Assembly (NCBI RefSeq): GCF_020164535.1
Contig: NZ_JAIQZC010000003.1
Location: 62,001-126,000 of the forward strand
Direction: 5' to 3'
DNA length: 64,000 nucleotides
DNA from: Psychroflexus montanilacus
Lineage (GTDB): Bacteria > Bacteroidota > Bacteroidia > Flavobacteriales > Flavobacteriaceae
Shown: piece after piece, positions 8,191-15,843 of the stretch
Layout: each line of letters starts with the position of its first letter
Position numbering within the stretch: position 1 is the stretch's first letter
Notes under the pieces: generated by a model
Databases searched by the model: none
The model's input: the letters and a program-made list of their open reading frames with translations, nothing else
What the model was told of the DNA's origin: nothing
Program-made: the position numbers and the translations under genes

Positions 8191-9528
8191 ATGATGAAAA
8201 ACCTATTAAAGCTATTTTTTGTTTTCATGCTAGTCACCTCCTGTACGGAGGATGATGCCTTGATGGAAACCAAAAATACAAACACCAATTACAAAACAGC
8301 AGAGGTCCAAAAAGTAAGCGCTCTGTTGGAAGACACCCAGAAATCAAGCACTTGGTTCATACCGCATTTATCCTATTCTGAATCTATTGCCTTAAATCAT
8401 ACTGATGCAGAAATCACAGCATATCCTGTGACTAGTGTATTAACCAATGCTTACTCCAGGCTTTTTTCACTGGAAGTAGATGGAGAAACCAGATTAGCTA
8501 TTTATCATATGTTACCCTCTGAAGCATCGACTTCAGAACATTTTTATGGGAACATATTAATTTCTAATTTAGAAGGTAAAATTTTAAAGTCATTTGAAGT
8601 CGAAGCTAACGAGTTTAAAACCTTGATACACATAGATCAGCATTCTCAAGAATTTTTCATACAAGAGTTTAATCAAGAAAAAAGTTCTTGTCCCGACTGT
8701 AATTATGCCTCTTGTGATCTTTGTGAGGGTATGGAAGAATTGCCAGAGGTGATTGTAATTGCCAACCCTGATGTTCCTGAAGTCATGCCGCCGGGGGGAG
8801 GAGGCGGAAATTACTCTCCTCCTAGCAGTCCTTTACCCATAGAAGATCCCGAAGACCCTTTGCCTGATTTACCAGGCGGTGATGGCGCCAATAATGACAG
8901 TTGCCCGCCAGGAATGATAAAAGATAATAGTGGAAATTGCATTGAGCCTCCTGAAGATGAGGAGGTGGAATGTCCTGTTGGTTATGTTGAAAATAAAGAT
9001 GGTAGCTGTGTTGAAGTTCCATGCGATAAAGATCCTGTCAAAAATCCAAAAATAGCAAAACAGAATTTATCTGGTATTGAAGGAGGTTCGTTTGGTTGTA
9101 CAAGAATTGGCAGTGGATGTGGAGGACAGCCCAATAAAAAAATGCACGGTGGCCTAGATGTACTAAATCCTTTTGGAGCTCCTATTTTCGCAATGTATGA
9201 TGGAGTTGCAAGCCCTTCACCAAATGAATTAAGTAGAGCTGGTTGGGTGACTGTACTAATTGCTAATGTTGATGGTGTAAGTACAAAAATTCAGTATTTT
9301 CACCTTCAACAAGATAACAGAGCTAATGGTACAATAAAAGCAGGAGACATTATAGGCTATCAAGGTGATTCAGGAAATCTTCGTGGAGCTATCGCAGACG
9401 GTGATGTAGAATCTCATACACATATTAAAACTGAAAACGACCAAGGTTTGCAAAACCCTGAAGATTACATAGGAAATTTAACCACAGAGGATGGATCAAT
9501 AACGATTTCTAATCCAGATTGTAACTAA
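8191..9528 (+). CDS. Surface lipoprotein with C-terminal M23 metallopeptidase domain
   Basis: The only intact full-length member of the array, 445 residues. Order: lipoprotein signal with lipidated Cys18 (LVTSC-TEDD, acidic export-type residues); a common domain to about residue 165; a Cys cluster (CPDC, CDLC) at 167-178; a Gly/Pro linker 196-232; two Cys-pair repeats (CPPGMIKDNSGNC, CPVGYVENKDGSC) 238-273; an M23/LytM domain with H319, D323, H371 and H409-x-H411, all zinc-site residues present. M23 enzymes cut peptidoglycan cross-bridges or glycine-rich peptides. It is followed after 11 bp by an exported family B gene. Likely role: a cell-surface effector or self-modifying hydrolase; target unknown. 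Confidence 0.85.
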   Translation: MMKNLLKLFFVFMLVTSCTEDDALMETKNTNTNYKTAEVQKVSALLEDTQKSSTWFIPHLSYSESIALNHTDAEITAYPVTSVLTNAYSRLFSLEVDGETRLAIYHMLPSEASTSEHFYGNILISNLEGKILKSFEVEANEFKTLIHIDQHSQEFFIQEFNQEKSSCPDCNYASCDLCEGMEELPEVIVIANPDVPEVMPPGGGGGNYSPPSSPLPIEDPEDPLPDLPGGDGANNDSCPPGMIKDNSGNCIEPPEDEEVECPVGYVENKDGSCVEVPCDKDPVKNPKIAKQNLSGIEGGSFGCTRIGSGCGGQPNKKMHGGLDVLNPFGAPIFAMYDGVASPSPNELSRAGWVTVLIANVDGVSTKIQYFHLQQDNRANGTIKAGDIIGYQGDSGNLRGAIADGDVESHTHIKTENDQGLQNPEDYIGNLTTEDGSITISNPDCN

Positions 9529-9539
9529 AAATAAATAAA

Positions 9540-10133
9540 ATGAAAAATATAATATTCACTCTAGTGATTATACTAAGTATAGGATTAACTACTCAAGCTC
9601 AACTCATACAAGAAGCTACAGATTTGGGGTATACCGTAGTAACCGAAAATATATACAACACTATAAAATTCGAAGGGATTTTGTTTACAGACATAAAAGC
9701 TACAAATGGTGATATCGATCAGATGGCGAACTTATTCCCGGTAGAGGATAATGGCAATACCGGACCAACGACTGGTCTGCAGTTAGCTCAGCCAAACACA
9801 GTCACTATAGAAGAACCAGGAGCTATTACTGGTGATGTGTACAGGGATTTTAAATATCACAATGGTTTGGAAGTTACATTTTTTGGCGAAAATCAAGGAG
9901 ACGATCTTGAAGTCATAGACCTTAAGTCAGACAATATTACTATTAATGGTGTGACATTACAAATAGGAGACCCTATTACTGATCTTACAAGCATAAATTA
10001 TATAATAAAAGATGGCGCAAACAATAATAAGCTTGTCAAGGTCGTAAAAGAAGGTGAATATGCTGTTTCTTTATCTATCAGATTAGATTCAAATAATAAA
10101 TTGTCAGAAATTCATTATTACGAAAATCCTTAA
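9540..10133 (+). CDS. Small exported protein, family B (putative partner of 8191)
   Basis: A 197-residue protein with signal MKNIIFTLVIILSIGLTTQAQ. It is almost identical to 13903-14496 except for the last 50 residues, where the two differ strongly (KDGANNNKLVKVV against KTGTINNQFINIV). It starts 11 bp after the intact M23 lipoprotein gene, so it is the best candidate for a cognate inhibitor or immunity protein. No named domain. Export fits protection against a peptidoglycan-cutting domain outside the cytoplasm. Confidence 0.7.
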   Translation: MKNIIFTLVIILSIGLTTQAQLIQEATDLGYTVVTENIYNTIKFEGILFTDIKATNGDIDQMANLFPVEDNGNTGPTTGLQLAQPNTVTIEEPGAITGDVYRDFKYHNGLEVTFFGENQGDDLEVIDLKSDNITINGVTLQIGDPITDLTSINYIIKDGANNNKLVKVVKEGEYAVSLSIRLDSNNKLSEIHYYENP

Positions 10134-10210
10134 ATAATTACCTCTTTTACAGTTTTATGCTTTGAGGCAATTTCTTATACTCTGTGATAATTTTTAAAAA
10201 ATGAAAACAA
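9540..10210 (+). repeat. About 670-bp direct repeat, copy 1 (partner 13903-14573)
   Basis: This segment, covering the family B gene, its downstream spacer and the first codons of the next signal peptide, is repeated 4363 bp downstream with high identity. The spacer (ATTACCTCTTTTA...TACTCTGTGATAATTTTT) is nearly identical. Only the 3' end of the coding region diverges. Confidence 0.85.
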
Positions 10211-10784
10211 TATTTTTAATACTTATTATGAGCATCTTTAGCCTCAATGCTCAAATTCAACAAGCTGGCATTGTGCCATTAGAAGACTATGTAAAGTATA
10301 AAACATATGACAATCTTAATATACAGGATGTAACTTATTTTAAAGATATTAATAATCACCTGGATAAATATGTAGGCACTTGGACAGGGACTTATGATAA
10401 TAACACACTTACTCTTTAAGTAAGTATTCTCGAAAAAGTCATGAATTGCAGGATAGAATATGATAAACTATTAATCAAATACAGCATTGTGAACGATGAT
10501 GGTGAGGTTTTGATCAATACATTAGATGAGCATCAGTTGTATAAATACCACATCAATGGAAGTTTTTTGAGGAAACTCCGTCTGTGTACCTTGCAAAATA
10601 CACTGACCTTCAGTGGGAGTGTAATCAGCAAAGTTATGCAATTCTTTGGATGCAAGATGACGCTAAAATTATGTTTTGGATTTCTCCAGATAATGACATG
10701 ATTGGAGAGAAATGCCTATTGGGTAATATTCATATTATGCCTACCGAGAAAGAAAATGCTATTTTACTTACCAATCAAAACTAA
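10201..10784 (+). pseudogene. DUF6705-like exported protein, two lesions
   Basis: A paralog of the intact gene at 13263. Two lesions are visible by comparison. First, a TAA at 10417-10419 replaces the AAA lysine codon in NTLTL(K)VSILEKV. Second, a run TTTTTTT is one T shorter near 10563-10570, shifting frame after INGSF. The remaining coding sequence to LLTNQN at 10784 is well conserved, so decay is recent. Signal peptide MKTIFLILIMSIFSLNAQ. It follows the family B gene at 9540 and precedes a terminator. Confidence 0.85.
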
Positions 10785-10790
10785 AACCTT

Positions 10791-10832
10791 AACCACCTTA
10801 AAGCTATCGGTTTTTGGGTGGTTTTATTTTTA
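10791..10832 (+). terminator. Intrinsic terminator after 10201 pseudogene
   Basis: Stem AACCACCTTAAA (10791-10802) with TTTTTGGGTGGTT (10811-10823), then TTATTTTTAT. Homologous hairpins follow the DUF6705-like genes at 13856 and 15165, so each marks the end of a cassette. Confidence 0.75.
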
Positions 10833-10870
10833 TATAAACATAATTACCTTCCTAAGCAGCGACTACTTAA

Positions 10871-11878
10871 AATTTTCATGGAACAGTAGTTGTTTCAGAT
10901 TTGGAGGGTAAAGTCTTTAGAGGATTTAAGGTAGAAGCCAATGAATTTATAAGTATGTACGATTTTGAATCGCTAAATCATAATTATTATGTAATTGATT
11001 TTCTGGAGAGTGAAGGCAAATGTGATGAAGATGAGTGTCCTTTTAGCAGCTGTAATTTGTGTGGTGAACTTGATGAGGTCATTATAACGAATCCACCAGA
11101 TGTTCCAATAATTTATCCGGGGAATGGCGGTGGTGGTAGTCCCCCAAGTGGCGATCCCTTACCTAATCTGCCAGGAGGTGGAGGTGGTGGCGCTAACGAT
11201 GGTAGTTGTCCTCCAGGAGAAATAAAAGATGAATTAGGAAATTGCATTGAGCCTCCGGAAGACGGCGGAGTATATATAATAGGAGAATGCCCAGATGATG
11301 GTGATGATGGACTATCTATGGCTGGAGTTTGTTTGGAGTTAAAATGTCCTGATGGATTTTATAAAAATTTTGAAGGAGATTGTATTTTAACAGAATCCTG
11401 CGCTACAAATGATGAAATTATAAACTCTCAAAGTATTCAATCAGCTTTTGAAGATCTATGGGAATCTAGCGGAGCATTAAGCCCAGATATACCTATGGAA
11501 TCAAGATTGGAAGATGGGGGGTGGATTATTCAAAACGGTGGAAGTTATGAATTTGTTTCTTTTGATTCTTCTTGGACGAGGACACCTTGTGGTATAGACC
11601 CACCAGAAAACTGGACTTCAACAATTCCTAGTAATCTTATTGGGGTAGTACATACACATCCTTTTTACCTGGGTGAAGATAGAAGAAGTATATGCGACAG
11701 GGCTGAAGAAGAGTATATTGGAGGACCGAGTGATGAAGATTATTTCTTCTTGACACAAGTTATGAATGAAGTAAATGATTATAATTTATTAGGTTATATA
11801 GTAGATGGAGATCTAATAACATCTTTTGATTTTACAAGAACAATCAATTTACAAACTTACCAACGATGCGGATATTAA
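10871..11878 (+). pseudogene. 5'-truncated lipoprotein with C-terminal JAB/MPN-like domain
   Basis: The frame is open from 10871 but has no lipoprotein signal; homology to the other copies begins abruptly at about 10874 (FHGTVVVSDLEGKVF). A TTG at 10901 could start translation, but that would give an unexported protein. It tracks copy 1 (4045) closely through the linker and first Cys repeats and departs sharply after LELKCPDG (about 11355). The new C-terminus has GVVHTHP and, further on, GPSDED, the HxHP...SxxD pattern of JAB/MPN metallopeptidases (also DUF4329-type toxin domains). Probably an orphan C-terminal cassette that could recombine with an intact head. Confidence 0.75.
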
Positions 11879-11895
11879 TTTTTAAAACAAGACAA

Positions 11896-12321
11896 ATGAA
11901 ACCAATATTATATAGTTTAATAGCATTATTTTATTTAACAACTAATGGACAAGAATCAGAAAAAAAGTGTCCTCCTGAATTTCCATATGGGAAATTAAAA
12001 ATCGAGTTATTTTTAACCGTTCACGATAGTAAATACAGACAAAAATCTGGCACTTTAAATGAGAAAAAAAGTCAAATTAAACTGGTTTCAAATTTAAAAG
12101 AATGCAAAGCATTGAGATTTTATATAGCTCAGAATAAAATTTATAGAGAATTGAACGAAAAAATCACTGATGAAGAAACTATTTACTTTTACAAAACATC
12201 AAATTTCTTTTATGTGTTTTGGAATTATAAGCCTGAATTTTATAGACCAAAAATGGGATCAACAAAGCCTTTTGTTGTAATTAATAATGATTTAAGTCAG
12301 TCTTGGTTATTTTATCTTTAA
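11896..12321 (+). CDS. Small exported protein next to JAB-like cassette
   Basis: I choose ATG 11896 (141 residues) because it gives a clean signal peptide, MKPILYSLIALFYLTTNGQ; an upstream ATG at 11866 would lie inside the preceding coding region. Mature part is Lys/Tyr-rich with no recognised domain (KLKIELFLTVHDSKYRQKSG, LSQSWLFYL at the end). It is unlike families A, B or the DUF6705-like group. Its position directly after the JAB-like domain suggests a specific partner for that domain. Confidence 0.6.
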   Translation: MKPILYSLIALFYLTTNGQESEKKCPPEFPYGKLKIELFLTVHDSKYRQKSGTLNEKKSQIKLVSNLKECKALRFYIAQNKIYRELNEKITDEETIYFYKTSNFFYVFWNYKPEFYRPKMGSTKPFVVINNDLSQSWLFYL

Positions 12322-12369
12322 TTTTTATCAAATTGATTACAAAAAAATTTGGTTTATATCATAATAAAT

Positions 12370-12470
12370 TCGTGACTTCATCGACTCCCTCGATGACACT
12401 GAGACGATAATCTATAAGAAAATCAGGACTCTCCAGAATACACCCAATTTATCAGTCGAAGAGATGGAGC
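12370..12470 (+). other. Unexplained coding-like fragment at a cassette junction
   Basis: Between the stop of the previous cassette and the abrupt start of the next there is an open frame after TAATAA reading RDFIDSLDDTETIIYKKIRT and then LQNTPNLSVEEMEP. It has protein-like composition and differs from both sides; the following cassette is read in another frame. It may be a remnant of a deleted gene. I cannot assign it. Confidence 0.35.
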
Positions 12471-13248
12471 CAATAATGACAGTTGTCCGCCAGGAATGAT
12501 AAAAGATAATATTGGGAATTGTGTTGAGCCTCCAGAAGATGAGGAGGTGGAATGTCCTCCGGGATACAATAAGAATGAAGAGGGAAGGTGTGTGCAAGAT
12601 CCATGTGAAGATATTGAAGAATTACTTGAAAATGCTAACTATACTGCGATTCTTAACGATTTAAATACCTCTGGAAATACATATTATACAAAAGAAAAGG
12701 GTTTTGGTCTTACTCTAAACGATAATCCAGTCGAATTACAATCCTCAAACAATGGTCACTCCGTATCATTTACAGGGATAGACCTTAATAATATAATTGG
12801 TTTTATCCATACACATCCCTGTGGTGAGACAGAAATTGGAATTGGTAACACTTCAATTATCCAAAAAAGTATCCCGATGCCTTCACCAAAAGATATTTAT
12901 GTTTTTAGGCGTTTATTGACTTATGCTGATGATAATGGCAGAAATATGAAGGATATCTATATGACTGTTATTAGCTGTCATGGGATATTCGATATAAAAT
13001 ATTCAGGAACTGGAGAAGACATTAGAAACTGGAACATGAGTATAGATCTTTATAAATCGTACTTTGAAAAAAATGATGATCCAGTTTTAGCTTTTAAAAA
13101 GTATCTTGACAAGATTGTCAATAAAAATGGAAATGGTTTTGAGCTTTATGAGTACAAAAAAAACGAAACGACTGGTAAATATGAGTCATCAAGACAAGAT
13201 TTTAATGATGATGAAACTGATGTCGAATCTATTAATAATTGTAACTGA
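12463..13248 (+). pseudogene. 5'-truncated lipoprotein with second JAB/MPN-like domain
   Basis: Homology to copy 2 (8191) starts in the linker at about 12463 (DGANNDSCPPGMIKDN) with no signal peptide and no head domain. The only plausible start, ATG 12496, would yield a 250-residue cytoplasmic protein. After the Cys repeats (CPPGYNKNEEGRC) the C-terminal domain has FIHTHPCGE and IPMPSPKDIYVF, a good JAB/MPN signature (HxHP...PSxxD). It differs from the JAB-like domain at 10871 elsewhere in sequence. It is followed after 14 bp by an exported DUF6705-like protein. Interpreted as an orphan effector end. Confidence 0.7.
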
Positions 13249-13262
13249 AAAAATTTAAAAAA

Positions 13263-13847
13263 ATGAAAACAATATATTTACTACTACTCCTGAGTACACT
13301 TGGCCTTAATGCTCAAATCCAACAAGCAGGCGTTGTGCCTTTAGAAGAATATGCAAAGTATAAAACAGATGATGATTTTAATTTACAAAATGTTGATTAT
13401 TTTAAAGATATTAATAATCGTCTGGATAAATATACTGGCACTTGGACAGGGACTTATGATGATAATACACTTACGCTTAAAGTAAGTATACTTGAAAAAG
13501 TTGAGGGTTTAGGGATTGCATTTGATGAACTACTAATCAAATACAGCATTGTGAAAGATAATGGTGAAGTTTTGATCAATACATTAGATGAGCATCAGTT
13601 TTATAGGTACCACATCAATGGAAGTTTTTTTGCCGAAACTACGTCTGTGTACCTTGCAAAATACACGGGGCTTCAGTGGGAGTGTAATCAAAAAGGTTAT
13701 GCAATTCTTTGGATGCAAGATGAAGCTACAATTAAGTTTTGGATTTCTCCAGATAATGATATGATTGGAGAAGAATGCCCATTGGGTAATATTCATATTA
13801 TGCCTACCAGTGAAGAAGAAGCTGTTTTACTTACCAAGCAAAACTAA
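13263..13847 (+). CDS. Exported DUF6705-like protein
   Basis: A 194-residue protein with signal MKTIYLLLLLSTLGLNAQ. Mature sequence includes YFKDINNRLDKYTGTWTGTY, a motif I associate with DUF6705 and a lipocalin-like start, several beta-strand-like segments, a Trp-Glu-Cys motif (LQWECNQKGYAILWM) and the ending PTSEEEAVLLTKQN shared with 14564. It starts 14 bp downstream of the JAB-like cassette and ends at a terminator. Intact counterpart of the 10201 pseudogene. A role as partner of the JAB domain is inference. Confidence 0.75.
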   Translation: MKTIYLLLLLSTLGLNAQIQQAGVVPLEEYAKYKTDDDFNLQNVDYFKDINNRLDKYTGTWTGTYDDNTLTLKVSILEKVEGLGIAFDELLIKYSIVKDNGEVLINTLDEHQFYRYHINGSFFAETTSVYLAKYTGLQWECNQKGYAILWMQDEATIKFWISPDNDMIGEECPLGNIHIMPTSEEEAVLLTKQN

Positions 13848-13855
13848 AACTTTAT

Positions 13856-13893
13856 ACCATCCCAAAGCTTTTGGTTTTGGGGGTGGTTTTTTT
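13856..13893 (+). terminator. Intrinsic terminator after 13263
   Basis: Stem ACCATCCCAAA (13856-13866) with TTTGGGGGTGGT (13876-13887), followed by seven T. The next start codon (13903) is only 10 bp beyond it, so expression of 13903 needs read-through or an internal promoter I do not see. Confidence 0.8.
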
Positions 13894-13902
13894 ACTTTTA
13901 AA

Positions 13903-14496
13903 ATGAAAGATATAATATTCACTCTGGTGGTTATACTAAGTATAGGATTAACTACTCAAGCTCAACTTGTACAAGAAGCTACAGATTTGGGGTATACCGT
14001 AGTAACCGAAAATATATACAACACTATAAAATTCGAAGGGATTTTGTTTACAGACATAAAAGCTACAAATGGTGATATCGATCAGATGGCGAACTTATTC
14101 CCGGTAGAGGATAATGGCAATACCAGACCAACGACTGGTCTGCAGTTAGCTCAGCCAAACACAGTCACTATAGAAGAGCCAGGAGCTATTACTGGTGATG
14201 TGTACAGGGATTTTAAATATCACAATGGTTTGGAAGTTACATTTTTTGGCGAAAATCAAGGAGACGATCTTGAAGTCATAGACCTAAAGTCAGACAATAT
14301 TACTATTAATGGTGTGACATTACAAATAGGAGACCCTATTACTGATCTTACAAGCATAAATTATATAATAAAAACAGGCACAATTAATAACCAATTTATC
14401 AATATTGTTAAAGAGGGTGAATATGCTGTTTCCTTGTCACTTGATTTAGACTCTAACAATAATATAGTTAAGATACATTATTTTGAAATCCCCTAG
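13903..14496 (+). CDS. Small exported protein, family B, third copy
   Basis: A 197-residue protein starting at ATG 13903 (MKDIIFTLVVILSIGLTTQAQ signal); the frame is open upstream but that part crosses the preceding gene and terminator. Nearly identical to 9540-10133 up to about residue 145, then divergent. The conserved IKATNGDIDQMANLFPVEDN and LQIGDPITDL segments define the family. Part of a 670-bp direct repeat. It is an orphan copy: no peptidase-lipoprotein gene directly precedes it. Confidence 0.7.
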   Translation: MKDIIFTLVVILSIGLTTQAQLVQEATDLGYTVVTENIYNTIKFEGILFTDIKATNGDIDQMANLFPVEDNGNTRPTTGLQLAQPNTVTIEEPGAITGDVYRDFKYHNGLEVTFFGENQGDDLEVIDLKSDNITINGVTLQIGDPITDLTSINYIIKTGTINNQFINIVKEGEYAVSLSLDLDSNNNIVKIHYFEIP

Positions 14497-14573
14497 ATAA
14501 TTACCTCTTTTAAAGTTTTATGCTTTGAGGCAATTTCTTATACTCTGTGATAATTTTTATAAAATGAAAACAT
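13903..14573 (+). repeat. About 670-bp direct repeat, copy 2 (partner 9540-10210)
   Basis: Second copy of the family B gene plus downstream spacer and the first codons of the next signal peptide. Mismatches cluster in the last 150 bases of the coding region. The repeat pair could recombine and delete or duplicate everything between 10.2 and 13.9 kb. Confidence 0.85.
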
Positions 14574-15157
14574 ACATTATATTACTTATAACTCTACTTA
14601 TTACGCTTAACACTCAAGCTCAAATACAGGATGTTACTGTAAGATCTCTAGACACTAGAACGGCTGCATATGATTCACAAAATGAAACCACCTTAGAAAA
14701 AAATAAATATTACAAGGATCTAAACAATAGACTAGGCTATTATATTGGCGAATGGGAGGGTAGTTATGCCGATAAAGCTCTAAAAATAGAAAATGTTCAA
14801 TATAAAGATATGATTGCAAATAATCATGTTGATGTCATAATCACCAAGTATAAAGTAACGACAAATGCAGGTGAAGAACTTTATAATTCATTAATGTATG
14901 GACCAATGTTTAGTTTCCACATCAGAGGATCTCATTTTGTAGACTATGAGTATACAATATATAAATCTTGGTATGAAGGAGATCAGGCAGATTGTAACCA
15001 AACGGGCTGGATGATGATGAAAAAGATCAATGAAAATTCGTTTAAACTTTGGGTAGAGCCTTCAGTAGAAATTTTACCTTACGGATGTCCGGAAGGAGAT
15101 TTGCATATCTTACCCACCAGTGAAGAAGAGGCAGTGGTAATGACCAAACAAAACTAA
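14564..15157 (+). CDS. Exported DUF6705-like protein, diverged copy
   Basis: A 197-residue protein from ATG 14564 (signal MKTYIILLITLLITLNTQAQ). It keeps the family layout of 13263: KYYKDLNNRLGYYIGEWEGSY, a central strand region, then LHILPTSEEEAVVMTKQN at the end, but is otherwise strongly diverged. Terminator at 15165. In this block the order family B then DUF6705-like repeats that at 9540-10784, so the pair moves as a unit. Confidence 0.72.
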   Translation: MKTYIILLITLLITLNTQAQIQDVTVRSLDTRTAAYDSQNETTLEKNKYYKDLNNRLGYYIGEWEGSYADKALKIENVQYKDMIANNHVDVIITKYKVTTNAGEELYNSLMYGPMFSFHIRGSHFVDYEYTIYKSWYEGDQADCNQTGWMMMKKINENSFKLWVEPSVEILPYGCPEGDLHILPTSEEEAVVMTKQN

Positions 15158-15164
15158 AACTTTA

Positions 15165-15200
15165 ACCACCTCAAAGCTTTTGGTTTTGGGGTGGTGTATT
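15165..15200 (+). terminator. Intrinsic terminator after 14564
   Basis: Stem ACCACCTCAAA (15165-15175) with TTTGGGGTGGT (15185-15195), then TATTTACTTTT. Third member of the homologous terminator set (10791, 13856). Confidence 0.7.
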
Positions 15201-15442
15201 TACTTTTAAAAGAAAAAATCAAATTGTACATAGATGGAGCTTTTTGGGCAGAGTGTATTATACTTTTAAATTCTGATACTAATTATAATATTGATGTTTT
15301 TATGAACAAGTCAGAAATAATAGGATTAAGTCATCCTAAGGCTATTAAAGGTATTAAGCTCGACTATGAAATCATTGAAAATTCTAAAGAAACATTGAAG
15401 CTTAAAAGTGATAATCAAGTATTAACATTAGAGAAACGATGA
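15191..15442 (+). CDS. Hypothetical fragment, 83 residues, no good start
   Basis: The frame opens inside the terminator hairpin (GTG 15191) and has no signal peptide; the first ATG is at 15302. The peptide (KLYIDGAFWAECIILLNSDT, IKGIKLDYEIIENSKETLKL) matches no family I know. Its stop overlaps the ATG at 15439 (ATGA). More likely the 3' remnant of a small partner gene or of a lipoprotein head than a complete gene. Confidence 0.35.
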   Translation: MVYLLLKEKIKLYIDGAFWAECIILLNSDTNYNIDVFMNKSEIIGLSHPKAIKGIKLDYEIIENSKETLKLKSDNQVLTLEKR

Positions 15443-15843
15443 TTCACGTGTCCGTTCATGCTTATTTATTGTTTCAACAAAGAGGAAGTACAAATAGAAA
15501 TTTATATAATTCTTTAATTACATACGCAGAAAATAATGGCTATAGTATCAATGATGCTAATAGATTACATCATGAGTTCATGGCTCAATTTGTAAATGCT
15601 ATGGCATATAATTTAAGATTATGGGATCATAATCACGGTACAGGAGGAAATCTTGGCTGGCAATATTATCATGATATGGCATGGGGAGGCCTTATTAACT
15701 ATGAGGATCCAAATACAGGGGAAGTAATGTTTTATGAAGAATATATTGATCACAACCCAAATCAGACAGATAGAGAAAGAATTGAAAATATTGTTCAAAA
15801 TGAAAGCACAAATAACTCAGATGCGATTGGTGGAGATTGTTAA
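15415..15843 (+). pseudogene. Orphan zincin-like metallopeptidase end, catalytic Glu replaced
   Basis: The frame is open from 15415; the visible peptide reads NIRETMIHVSVHAYLLF, then RLHHEFMAQFVNAMAYNLRLWD and WQYYHDMAWGGL. This strongly resembles C-terminal peptidase domains of Bacteroidota toxins that carry HESxHAYL and a later HEFMA-like ligand helix. Here the expected HExxH is HVSVH, a GAG to GTG change that would remove the catalytic base. No head, no signal peptide. A shorter homolog lies at 16366-16641, and each is followed by a paralogous lipoprotein. Family resemblance is from memory. Confidence 0.55.

Noticed and set aside
13765-13902. Extended start of the family B protein
   Set aside because: The extension runs through the previous gene in another frame and through a terminator; the signal peptide begins at 13903.
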